This document shows, one piece after another, positions 1-9,929 of a DNA stretch of 31,992 nt. Position 1 is the stretch's first letter. Each line of letters opens with the position of its first letter. A program made the translations under genes and the position numbers. A model generated the notes under the pieces. It did no database searches. It was not told the origin of the DNA and worked only from the letters and a program-made list of their open reading frames with translations. The DNA is taken from positions 1 to 31,992 of the forward strand of contig JAANSK020279268.1 in assembly GCA_011763485.2 (NCBI GenBank). Reading direction: 5' to 3'. This stretch comes from Isoetes engelmannii (Eukaryota > Streptophyta > Lycopodiopsida > Isoetales > Isoetaceae).

Positions 1-94
1 TATTCGTCAGAACACTCGTCAGTCTTTACGTCAGGCAAAATCTCTAGAAACAGTCTGACGATTTTTCTGACAAAAAATAGGCATTCTCTTGTAG

Positions 95-2609
95 TGGAGG
101 AGGAAGTGTTGCCGGTACAGAAGTATAAGTTCGACCCTGAAGAACAGGTACACATGTCTTGCTAACTCACTCAGAATGTGCCTTCTCGACTGGCTAGTCG
201 AGAAGATGCACTTTCTCGACAAGCCACTCGAGAATGTAATGTTTTATTTTGATGTTTGATGCTAACAACATTGTTTATCGTATTGTACAGGCACGCATAT
301 GTCAGCAGGGTATTCTCAGATTGGAGAGATTCTCAAAGCATTATCCACTGGGTCTCAATCACAAGATTATTCTGCCTATCAATGTATTGCATCAGGTGGA
401 AGGGAAAGCTGCACTATTTAACCACCGAGAATACAACATACGCCACATGCACGAGATTCTAGGGGTTATGATCCTGAGGCCCACAGGCAACCCGATGCCT
501 GCCGACGTCGTGCCATTTGATAAGAGAACGAAAGAGTTGCTACCGTGGAAGACAGAGGCATATTTGAGGAAGAAGCACGTTAGGTTCTGGGTGATAGACG
601 GCCAGCATTCGGTAGTGGCAGCACAGACCATGCAAACTTTGGTGGATGTTCCGGATCATATAAAAAATGCCTACACACACAGGGAATGCAGGGTGCTCTC
701 AGCAGACACTCCTCCACTTGACATGGCCATGATTAGCCACTCGCAGAACTCTATAGCAGCGGTCGCCAGATACACGAGGTATAGCCGCCACAAACTAATA
801 AGGCTGCACTTTCTCGACTGGCTAGTCGAGAAAGTTTGTGTTAATCTGTTGTGTTTTTATTGCTAATGATTTATTTACTTGCAGTCCTTACCCAGATCAA
901 ATTACAAAGGCACGTAGCCAATGGCAGGCACTAGGTTCGCCTGCCAGACCAAGAGGCCACGGAGCACCATCAGAAATTTGGAAGGAATTCGAACAGATGT
1001 GTAGATACGTGCTGGCAGAAAACGAGGATGATGATGACATGGGCGAGGAACAGAAGAAAAGGAAGAGGAGACAGAGTGTGAGCCTATCAGATCAATATGA
1101 TATTATAATGAGTTCTGATGAGGTATGGGCTAACTGGAACGAAATATGGTCCAAGTGGGCTGACGGCAAGTTGAAGAATGCTCAGGGCCATTTGCCCGAA
1201 ACACCGGATCCCAAGGCCTTTGAACGTGCATTCATGAAGAGGATACAGGGGCTACAGGAGCCCGAGACGCTACAGCTTCAACAAAAAATTTTATCTGGAG
1301 AAGTGTTACTTAGGAAGGCAAGATTCTCAAAAGAACAGGACGCAAAAGATTATGCAACGCACTTGAAGAGGTTGCGTGCCCTGAAGGATGGTATAGTGGA
1401 GTATTGCAATGACTGCACAAATCTGGAACAGACCTGGGAGCACTACAAAGAAGCCACCAAACTCAGTGACGAAGACATGGATCAAATGATGGTTTGGAAC
1501 GCTGCATTCGTCACGTCCTCTCTGAAGCGCAATGTAAAAACAGAACCTTTCCACCCCCGTGCCAAGGATCTGCTAAGGGTGAGATTGGGTCTTGGCATGT
1601 CTCAGTACTCGACAGACAAGGATGCACCAGCATTTATTGTCTCCCTTGGTCACCTAGGTTTTGCAGGCTTGGAAGCCAAAGCAGGCCCATTTGCCTTGTT
1701 CGCTCTTAATCTCATCGAGCCGTATGTTAAACCTTTCGGTAGAACGGAGCTCGACCAGTTCTTCGGGAGCTGTCAACAGATGACTACGTGCGATACCTAT
1801 AGGTAAGCACATCCTTCCTTTACTATGCCTTCACTTTCTCGACTAGCTTGTCGAGAATATGATGTTCACTAACGATTTTCATATGCAGCTTCGTGATATT
1901 CAGTTGGCCAGGTTCCCAAACAGCCTTGGTTACCAATTGGGCGGTTGACATAGCATTGCAGAAACGGGTCGTCTACTGCACGTACGAAGTCAGAAACGAC
2001 ACCCGCGTAGGCCTGCAGCAGACCCCAAGCTTCGCTATGGTCACGATAGTCATTGTTTCGAAAGTGCCCGGCTACGATTTTGATAAGTGGTGGACTTCAG
2101 AGGAGCCGTTCGTCGACAAATTCATGATTGACGAGAGAACTTTGGAACCCTGGAAGAAAGGCAAGTTCCTAGAAAAAGTGCCAACATATGACAGCGTGGG
2201 CTTCGAAGGTAAATCCGGTCCTGTACATAAAGTGCCGATCCGTCCAAGGGTAATCAAGTACCTACTTAGTACACTAGTGGCGGAAGACTGCTATGCCTGC
2301 GAGTGGTATATGAATGGCATGTTTGCCCAGGGTGCCCTCTTCTTTAACACCAAAGTTGTATCGGTGGTTGGGGATAACGAAGCAAAAAAGTTCTGCAAAG
2401 CTTACCTCGACTATCTTAACTTTCATTATGCCTCGAAACATAAGGGTAAAGGTATTGAGGATCAAGAAGATGAAGAACAAGGGGCTGATGACGATGACTC
2501 AAAGGGAGACGATGAAGAAGAGGCTCATAACGATGATATGATAATAGATCATGTTGTAGATAAGCCCCTTCAAGGACTGGACGAAGAAGCAACGGGGGAA
2601 ATCTTTGTT
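95..2609 (+). CDS. Block A gene: DGQH-motif (ParB/DGQHR-like) protein with acidic tail, 4 exons, 5' end missing
   Basis: Exons are proposed at 95-147, 291-778, 885-1802 and 1889-2609. All three introns are GT-AG and the frame joins exactly at each junction (phase 0, then 2, then 2), giving about 726 codons without a stop. The reading frame is open further left and has no good ATG, so the gene begins outside the window; AG at 93-94 is the likely acceptor. The motif VIDGQHSVVAAQ (about 591-626) resembles the DGxHR signature of ParB/DGQHR/DUF262-type domains, with Arg replaced by Ser. The third exon has a charged patch (EDDDD then KKRKRR) that could be a nuclear signal. The fourth ends in a long Asp/Glu-rich stretch (about 2450-2560). 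Downstream, GTGAGT at 2610 is a good donor; reading through it instead gives a stop at 2688. The function is unknown; a nuclear DNA- or nucleotide-binding role is inference only. Confidence 0.72.
182..205. repeat. Intronic hairpin copy 1
   Basis: A perfect 10-bp inverted repeat (CTTCTCGACT / AGTCGAGAAG) with a 4-nt ggct loop. It lies inside the intron 148-290, 34 nt after the donor. Confidence 0.95.
213..234. repeat. Intronic hairpin copy 2
   Basis: TTCTCGA / TCGAGAA arms around an 8-nt loop (caagccac), in the same intron as copy 1 and 7 nt downstream of it. The stem is kept although the loop sequence differs. A CTAAC branch-like motif follows at 262-266. Confidence 0.85.
809..834. repeat. 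Intronic hairpin copy 3
   Basis: Perfect 11-bp arms (CTTTCTCGACT / AGTCGAGAAAG) with loop ggct, inside the intron 779-884. It starts 30 nt after the donor; the CTAAT branch-like motif is at 863-867. Confidence 0.95.
1836..1857. repeat. Intronic hairpin copy 4
   Basis: TTCTCGAC / GTCGAGAA arms with loop tagctt, inside the 86-nt intron 1803-1888. The loop-proximal bases differ from copies 1 and 3, yet the stem is preserved. CTAAC follows at 1869-1873. Confidence 0.9.
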
Positions 2610-4485
2610 GTGAGTGTTTTTAGTGTGTGCAAAGTGTTTTTCTACACAAGAACATCAACTCCTAGATCAATGAAACCTATAGATCAATGAAATGTATAAC
2701 AACAAGTATTAATAATGGGATGGTTGATAACATTGAATGACAAGGGTAACTATAGAAAAGGAACCATGGATTTTTGAACAATATGTTTTGAATGTTATAT
2801 ATTTTATTGAAAGTACACGAACATGAGAGATATACACAAATGTCATGTTTTTTACAAGAGGCAAGAAGGTTATGTGACAACAAGGGATAATACAATACTT
2901 TCATATAAGTTCAAGATAAAAATCCATGTGTTAAAATACAAATGTAAAACCTATTTGTGCTAAACAAGTATGACGAATCATGAATACAGAACTTGCAGCC
3001 TATCAAGAGAAGGGATGTGAAGTATCCATGCAAAACATGCAAAAATATCCTACATTTTATGTATAAAAGTCAACCATGCATAATGATGGCAGACAAGCAA
3101 TAGGAGCAACATTTCTTAACGAAAAGACATTAAAATAATAAATCAATGCAAGTCCTTTCTTAACAGCTCAGATGAAAGCCTAGAAAGTTTAAGGTCTCAA
3201 AACAAAGGTCGTCTATGGGAGAACATTGTAGAACAAGATTGTTATATATGATCTGAAAAACATGAATACTGTATGCCATCATGTAGAAACTTAGAGGATA
3301 GATCTACATATAGCAGCCAACAAAGTAAAACATCACAGCTGAGCATCGTGAATATTATAACATGAAGTATAATAGACCTTAAACGAGCACACACGTCCAA
3401 TATCATGTTAGTCTTCTACTGCCTCATCGTCTACAAAGCGACATGATTTGTACTTAGTTGTTTGCAAAGTTGGAGATTGGCAAGACGCCATGAATACTGC
3501 CAATTGTTCTGCATATAGAGGCAAACAACTACCAACATCAATGTGTTAGTCGTCTAAATTAAACAAAGTAATTTGTCGAGATCATAGCTGCAACACAGTA
3601 GAAATTAAATTAGTATTCATTCTCATATTGAATCAGACAATAGATAGGAGCACAACATTTCAGTGAATGGCGCCAAACAGTCAAAAGCCATCCTCAAAAG
3701 CAAGCCCAACTGAGGAACTGCAATAGATAAAACAACCAAATAAGTTCTTGGTCACAAGCTCTCCTGGTATTAAAGTGAGATTCATTTTGATATTAAATCA
3801 AACAATAACTTTCTTGATCAAACAATAACTTTCTTGCTTCTAACATACGTTTGCCTTTGTTGTCATGCATTAAATTTTATTTATGGAGATCCGTATTCTT
3901 TCTAACATTGTGTCCTAAACTAGTGTGATGTAAGGAACCATTTGGCCCTGGCAAGGGTGGGAGTAAATGATGACGTCCTGTCACAGTGCAGTGCTGATGA
4001 GAGCAGCTTTGATTTTACAAATTCAAGTAAAGACTCTGAAGGACTATTTGGGTGGGCATTATAGCAGATCTAGCAGCTTGGAATGATGAGAAATGCATGT
4101 TTTATGCTCTTAATTTTAATCACCACCGCCACAAACTACAAATGCATGTTGCTGCGGTTGCACCATCAAGTTTTACAGGGCATGCTATTTATTGATCATT
4201 TAATAACGTTTGTTGTTTCCTCCCGTTTGGTGCCGATCAAAATTGTTCCCAAACGGCACAGCATGGTGGATTTTCATAGTTGTAAAAATGTAGCAAAGCT
4301 ACATGTACTAACCAGGTCATATGGAAATATACGAGTACCTATTCTTCCATGTTCAAAGGCAAAAAGATATAGAAAGACAATTTTTGCTTCAAGCTTTTCC
4401 CCTTAAGGCATATGAATTTGTATATAGCCATTCTACAGCTCTATAATGCATATCTCATTCTACATGAATGTATTAGAAGCCTACA
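2610..4485. other. AT-rich, non-coding stretch (start of the giant intron or intergenic spacer)
   Basis: It begins with a consensus-like donor (GTGAGT at 2610). Otherwise it is AT-rich with many stops in all frames. It contains one partial copy of the minus-strand exon-like repeat (about 3583-3715) and a segment at 3897-3918 repeated at about 5108. The open frame 4083-4406 has no recognisable domain and is not called as a gene. Confidence 0.6.
3583..3715 (-). repeat. Partial copy of the exon-like repeat unit (outlying)
   Basis: Read on the minus strand, the sequence from about 3715 to 3656 matches the exon unit described at 5327-5534, including the GGCGCC core and its 3' edge ATTCACTGAAATG. 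The following 3655-3590 matches the unit's intron, ending TGTGTTGCAG. The donor is changed from GTATGC to TTGTGC, so this copy could not splice at that site. Confidence 0.7.
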
Positions 4486-5043
4486 AGTCCAGGTTCTTAT
4501 GTTGATGTCATTGGTGATCGGCTAGTCCGCCTTTTTTCTTCTCGTGGATGCTTATCTGAAGCATCCCAAGCATTTAACAGGATATTACAGCCTACTACGT
4601 ATACATGGATCTCAATTATTTCTGCCCATGTCAATTCAAGGCAAGGCAAGGTTGCCCTTTCTTTCTACCTCAAAATGCAACTCGCAGGTGTAGACTGTAA
4701 CAGATTTCTGTACCTTGCTGTAGTGAATGCATGCATCCAAACATATAATCTTGAACATGGAAGGAAGATCCATTACCAAATCATTAAAAATGGGCTGGCA
4801 ATTGACATTATTCTGGGTAATAGTCTTGTGAACATGAATGCCGAATGTGGTAGCTTGGAGAAATCCTGTAAATTATTTAATGGACTACCTCAGCAAGACG
4901 TGGTCTCCTGGGGCGCAGTGATTGCAAGATATGTCCAGCATGTGGAAGGTTCTCTTGTCTGGTATTCCAGCCTCATTCCAGCCATAAGACATAACTCATT
5001 TGGCTGTTCCAACTTCATTGAAAATTTCATGATCCAAGCATAG
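4486..5043 (+). pseudogene. Pentatricopeptide repeat (PPR) protein fragment
   Basis: Open without a stop from a TAG near 4484 to the stop at 5041-5043, with no plausible start. The translation shows several PLS-type PPR units: a segment ending TTYTWISIISAHV, then LEHGRKIHYQIIKNGLAIDI, then GNSLVNMNAECGSLE and QQDVVSWGAVIARYVQH. PPR proteins of this class bind organellar RNA. A full gene would have many more repeats plus a targeting peptide and usually E/DYW domains. Here the homology fades after about 4955 and there is no N-terminus, so it is a dead fragment. Nearby ATGs such as 4675 fall inside a repeat and are not real starts. It lies between block A and block B exons. The wording resembles fern PPR proteins; that is from general knowledge, not a search. 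Confidence 0.75.
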
Positions 5044-5326
5044 ATATTCAAGTGGACAAATGGTATCTTATACTGATTTTCTACCTCTTCCAGCCATTAC
5101 TTAAGCGTCATCTTTCTAACATTGTGTCCTAAGATAAAGTAAGTTAAATCTACATCAGCTTATAGCATCAAATTAACTTGCAGCACAAAATATCCCCATC
5201 TTCTTGTGCAAAATTTGGGCACAAATTAACTTTATCCATTGTTAAGCATCCAACAAAATCTCTGCACCAAAGTAGCAATGCTTCTAATGATCCTAGGATT
5301 GATTGAAAGAAGAGATAAAGACCTAC

Positions 5327-5650
5327 CAAATTGATAAACGGCGCCAAACGGTTGAAAGCCATCCTCAAAAGCAAGCCCAGTTGGTCGAGATCATAGCTGC
5401 AACACAATAGAAATTAAATTAGTATTCATTCTCGTATTAAATCAGACAATAGATAGGAGCATACCATTTCAGTGAATGGCGCCAAACAGTCAAAAGCCAT
5501 CCTCAAAAGCAAGCCCAACTGCTCGAGATCATAGCTGCAGCAGAGTAGAAATTAAACTTGTATTCATTCACATATGTAATTAGACAAGAGATAAGAGCAT
5601 ACCATTTTCATAAACGGCGCCAAACAGTCCAGGAGCATACTCAACTGAAA
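5327..5650 (-). repeat. Tandem array of duplicated 70-nt exons and 68-nt introns
   Basis: Read on the minus strand, three units follow each other: a truncated exon copy (about 5650-5603), intron 5602-5535 (GTATGC to CTGCAG, 68 nt), exon 5534-5465 (70 nt), intron 5464-5397 (GTATGC to TTGCAG, 68 nt), exon 5396-5327 (70 nt), followed by donor GTAGGT. The two complete exons encode 23-residue peptides, YDLEQLGLLLRMAFDCLAPF plus TEM and YDLDQLGLLLRMAFNRLAPF plus INL. Each exon is 70 nt, not a multiple of three, so using two in series shifts the frame. I do not recognise the peptide. The exact 138-bp period with splice sites at the borders marks a duplicated exon-intron unit. Confidence 0.8.
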
Positions 5651-5853
5651 TTTTGCTTCAAGCTTTTCCCCTTAAGGCATATGATTTTGTTATAAAGTAA
5701 GGCATCTTGTTATACATAATACGGAATCCAAAAAATCTTATCAGCAAAGGTATCTTATGCATAGATATTCAAGTGGACAACAAAATCTCTGCACCAAAGT
5801 AGCAATGCTTCTAATGATTATAGGTTTGATTGTAAGAAGAGATAAAGACCTAC

Positions 5854-5923
5854 CAAATTGATAAACGGCGCCAAACGGTTGAAAGCTATCCTCAAAAGCA
5901 AGCCCAGTTGGTCAAAATCATAG
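5854..5923 (-). repeat. Exon-like repeat copy D
   Basis: Nearly identical to the exon at 5327-5396, including donor GTAGGT at its minus-strand 3' end (plus 5848-5853). The intron acceptor before it is gone: the unit stops abruptly at 5923. Its downstream flank (about 5779-5853) also matches 5252-5326, so a piece of more than 140 bp was copied. Confidence 0.75.
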
Positions 5924-6242
5924 CCTTATTTTGCTCTGCTTCCTCTCTTCAACACATCACAGTTCTTGCTTACTCTATAAAAAAGTATTTTCAGCCTTAA
6001 TTGGCTCTGCTTCTCGGATTAACACATCATAGTATCAAGTTTCTCAGCTTATACACAAACATTGGACAATAATACGTAGGCTGCTGCATTTTTGGAATCT
6101 AAAGAAATAACATGTTGTGCATATGCATATCACGGGTATATCAGAATAAGATTTTTTATACAGTTATGCAATGCAACAGATTAAAAATTTAATATAATAA
6201 TACTTTTAAATTGGAGCCACCTCACAATAGATAGAAGCATAC

Positions 6243-6465
6243 CATTTAGTTAAACGGCGCCAAACAGTCCAGGAGCATCCTCAAAAACATGTCATACTGG
6301 TCGAGAGCTAGCTACAGCACAGAATATGAGCTTTCATATTTAACCTTTATTCGTTCTCATATTTGAGCTGACAAAAGATAGAAGCATACCATTACACTAA
6401 ACGGCGCCAAACAGTCCAATAGACACCTCAAAAACAAGCTTCAGCAGGTCGAGAAAAATGCAGAT
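6243..6465 (-). repeat. Exon-like repeat copies E and F (degenerate)
   Basis: Minus-strand copy F (about 6460-6390), an intron of 78 nt (6389-6312, GTATGC to CTGTAG) and copy E (6311-6243, followed by GTATGC). Both keep the GGCGCC core and splice sites, but their reading frames carry stops, so these are decayed units of the same family. Confidence 0.7.
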
Positions 6466-6818
6466 ATGGTAGAAAATCCATTTAGTTCAGTTTAGGTCTC
6501 GTTCAGTTTTAGGATTTCGATATTGAGAAAGCATTTTAATTTTCCCTTTTTCTTTCTTTTCCCTTTTTTTAATGGAAAAGGTTAGCCATTTCAATTGTTT
6601 AGTCAATTTGATTTTAACCGTTACGTCAATTTAAGTTAACCTTAACCTTTTAGTCATTTTAATTATTAACTTTTCCTTAAATCGGGAGAATATTACGGGT
6701 AGGTAGCGTAAACGTTTTAAACTTGGCACTAAATTGAATGATTATCTAAACGTTCACCTAAGAAAATATCATTTGTAATTTCGTACGAAGGACTTCTCCT
6801 TCACTTAAAAGGACCTTA

Positions 6819-8544
6819 ATGTATCATTTCGTAAACATTCAACCAATGGCGACTTTCTTGACTATTAGAGGGTTTCTGAAGGAGCAATATATTAATATTC
6901 CTTTCCGAAATGGCATTGCATCTGTCAAACAAAGCTATCTTTGCCAAATGTTTGGATTTACTAATACTTCAATCTTTGTTGTTCAAATGGATGGAGAGGA
7001 TGAGGATGTACAGAGGACACAAAATTTGCTGCCAAATGTTGATGAGGCTGGAGAGCAAACCTTTCAAGTGGAAGAGAAAAATGGGCATTCAATAACAGTG
7101 TATGGCACAACATTGCTAGGAAGTTCCCCTCACTTTCCTATATCTGTTGAGTCTTCTACAACCCCAGCTTTTGTAAGGACTAACGATTCAACGTTCTACA
7201 AAATTCTCAAAAATCCTAACAAGAACAAGATCCAGAAGATATTACAACTTGTTGGAGAGCCTCGAAAGGTAAAATGTCTTCCCCCATTTTACAACCATAC
7301 AATGGTATTTGAATTGCCATCTCAAGCGGAGGCTGGTAGGAGCATGGAGGGAATGCAGCAAAACATGGATCCCCATGTTTGGACACATCCCAACAATAGC
7401 ACATACAACCATTTCCCTGGAACAGTCCGTTTAGTGCATTGTGCTGGTCATTTACAGTGTCAAAACATGGTGTGTGATCATTTATTATCCAAGAGGGTTC
7501 CTAATGAGTTGCATTGGCAAGGAACACTTCATGAAAGACCAAGGCTTGGAGATCTCAGCGACGATATTGGTTCTTTGATGTGTGATTACTGCAAAGAACA
7601 ACCGAAATGTATATTCAATTGTGAAGCTGTTTTATATTACTTACTTCCAGACAACATTCATGAGACAAGGTTAGCTGTTCATCATGGTGTGTTCACAAAC
7701 AACCTATAAGATTGGCTGAAAGCAGAGAAGAAATAGCTAAGTATAAGCAGTTGATAAGTGTTTCAATCAGGAAAGGATCGACTTCAAATGGTACAAGAGA
7801 ATCTCAACATTTGCTGGCCATGGATGCTATTTGCAAGAGTTTGTTGGAAAATGAGACTGTTGATGATGTTCAAATGCTTAACACTGAACAATTGGATGAG
7901 CTTCTCACGAGACTCGAGCCATTATGCAATCAAAGAAGGTACTGAAGCTTTTCTTTAAGTGTTTTTCGTTCATTGTTTAACAAGGTAGTTTGTGCACATA
8001 GATTGAGAAAATGGTTGGACGATTGTCGGAAGAGGAATAAGCAATGTATTGATGACCAATCCTGTCTTTTACATTTGAAGAGACATTTGAAATATGAGTT
8101 CTTTCATGGTTCGAGATTCCCTTATCAAAACCATACAGAGAAAGATAAGTGCTTTATGTTCAAAATGTCAACTGTAGGGCCAGGATCATGTGTTGATTTG
8201 GTGAATAGAATGCGACCTGGAGGTGCTCTTGACAAATGATTAGACAACCATTGCCTGCCATGTGTACGACCCAAGGTACCTGCTGTTTTTAATTACATCT
8301 ATTTAGACTATCTAATTAATATCATTCTATGGTCTGTCTAATGTTTTTCAGCCTACAATCCTTACTCACAATAGCTATATGTGATATGAAGACAGAAGAC
8401 CTTGATTCTCAAAGACTGTTTTGGGAATTGCTAAATGAGGTCATGATCTCCAAGAATTACCCTCCCACCAACTTTCATGGATTTATGGCTGATGAGCCCA
8501 GGCTTTACTTAGAATTTTGCCTAGTTAATTGTTTGAGAATCTGA
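6819..8544 (+). pseudogene. Decayed MULE-like DDE transposase remnant
   Basis: Three colinear segments: 6819-7709, 7712-7945 and about 7984-8544. The first contains a Cys/His-rich block (CAGHLQCQNMVCDHLL, then CDYCKEQPKCIFNCEAV) followed by a VHHGVFTNN motif. One base appears to be missing near 7703, because the downstream frame at 7706 continues the same domain. The last part (8360-8500) reads TIAICDMKTEDLDSQRLFWE then NFHGFMADE, resembling the region around the second catalytic Asp of MULE-type transposases. A possible intron (8275-8350, gtacct to tttcag) separates the last two pieces. The homology stops at about 8510, so the C-terminus is absent. The family assignment rests on recognised sequence style, not on a search. 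Confidence 0.55.
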
Positions 8545-8752
8545 GACAACCAATAGTGTTCGAGGATGTTTTATTTTAAAATATGCCTTGTGCCTACCTA
8601 ATGTTTTCTAGTTGTAACCTTCAGTTTATATTTTAATTAAAAAATGCTTTCAGTCCTATGGCCACTTCTACATTGAAATCTCCCAATTATTTTGTTATAT
8701 GCAACTTATAATGGAGAAAAAAACACTTTGCACACGTTGAAACTACCCACAG
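8545..8752. other. AT-rich stretch before block B
   Basis: No coding signal seen. It ends in a plausible 3' splice site, CTACCCACAG at 8743-8752. Confidence 0.5.
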
Positions 8753-9759
8753 AAGTTTTACACCCGAAGCAACGCAGCGGATATTGGCGGGCTTAAAAAA
8801 CAAGTAAGAAATGTATTTCACTTTCTCGACTGGCTAGTCGAGAAACGACTTCTCGACTTCCCAGTCGAGATAACGTAATGAATTTAGTGGACCGACTTCT
8901 AACGTATTACCATCTTTGCAGGAAACCTGATGTTACGAGGGTGCCTGTGACGCCACCAGATTCCTCGGACACTGAGGAAGAAGAGCATGTTCCAGACCAT
9001 ATCAAAAGCCCGGAGCGAGAAGTGGGAGTGCGGGTAGATCTGCTGAATGAAGGCGATTCTTATTTTTCGCAGGCAAGAGTAGATAATTGGGATCTAAACG
9101 CCGAGAGCAAGCTGGTTATCTTGGACATTAATGGTGTGTTGGCATGTGTTCTTGCAAAGTGTGATGATCCGAAAATACCAGATAACATACCACACAGGAG
9201 CACAGAGACCAAGATAGTGTTCCCGCGCCCAGGCTTTGATCGCATTGTGCAGTGGATAAAGTCTGGAGGTAATCAGGTTGCCATATGGTCGTCCATGTCG
9301 AGGAAGAACATAGATGCCGTGTTGAAGGCACTGGACATAAATATAAATGAGTTCGCATTTGTATGGGGAAACGACAAATGTGAGAAGATAACTGGGCTTG
9401 ACTCAACTCTCACGAAAGGCAAACCCATATGGGTCAAGAAGCTGGAGCAGGTTTACACGGAATACCAGGGGCAATATACTCCAAAGAATACAGTTCTGAT
9501 AGATGACAGCCCGTATAAATGTTATTTCAATATGCAGAATTGTATATTTGCCAAAAGTTACCAGCCGGAAAATCACGACAAGGACACATGGCTGCTGAAT
9601 GACTTGCCTGGGCTGATCGCGGAATGCAGGTTCGCCCTGGACATTCCTCTTCTGCTGAAAGATCGAGAAGGGCAGGCGGCGGTCGACGAAGTGAACACCG
9701 CCATAATGAATGCCATGGATCAAGTCTGCTGGCGGCACCCCGATGGTGATAATGCATGA
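8753..9759 (+). CDS. Block B gene: FCP1/NIF-like HAD phosphatase domain protein
   Basis: Exon 8753-8803 (reading SFTPEATQRILAGLKN) joins exon 8922 onward through a GTAAGA-TTTGCAG intron, exactly in phase (aa + g = Lys). After an acidic linker (TEEEEH) comes an FCP1/HAD fold: motif I LDINGVL (9121-9141), motif II IWSSMS (9283-9300), the motif III Lys region (KPIWVKKL, about 9421) and motif IV LIDDSPYK (about 9496-9519). Such domains dephosphorylate Ser in proteins such as the RNA polymerase II CTD. The second Asp of motif I is Asn (D-I-N), as in a known group of plant homologues, so activity may be altered. The stop TGA is at 9757-9759; alternatively a donor at 9746 removes it (see 9930-10426). 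Shared intron hairpins suggest it belongs with block A, but the splice phase from 2609 does not fit directly. Confidence 0.8.
8822..8845. repeat. Intronic hairpin copy 5
   Basis: Perfect 10-bp arms TTTCTCGACT / AGTCGAGAAA, loop ggct, within the intron 8804-8921. The 22-nt core is identical to copies 1, 3 and 7. Confidence 0.95.
8851..8870. repeat. Intronic hairpin copy 6
   Basis: Arms TCTCGACT / AGTCGAGA with loop tccc, 5 nt after copy 5 in the same intron. As in the intron 148-290, one canonical and one variant hairpin are paired. CTAAC follows at 8899-8903. Confidence 0.9.
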
Positions 9760-9929
9760 GCATTTTTTGATATTGTAAATTGTGAATGTGTAATTTTGTA
9801 AATCAGGCCATCAAAGGCCATGTAATATGTGTGAAATGGAATAGAAGGACTGGCATAACTGTTTTGTAATTATCTATATTTATGGTTGAAGTTTCTGACT
9901 ATTCCGTAAATACCTTGTTTGTTTGATAG

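Larger units (their letters stand above)
5651..6818. other. Non-coding spacer between repeat copies
   Basis: Apart from the exon-like copies listed separately it is AT-rich. A segment at 5650-5685 duplicates about 4384-4418 (GCTTCAAGCTTTTCCCC shared). The stretch 6480-6800 is pyrimidine-rich then AT-rich and shows no coding signal. Confidence 0.5.

Noticed and set aside
4083-4406. 107-codon plus-strand frame as a gene
   Set aside because: No domain, no promoter, poor composition, and its end overlaps a duplicated spacer segment.
9403-9763. Minus-strand frames opposite the phosphatase exon
   Set aside because: Shadows of the HAD domain, which carries all its motifs on the plus strand.
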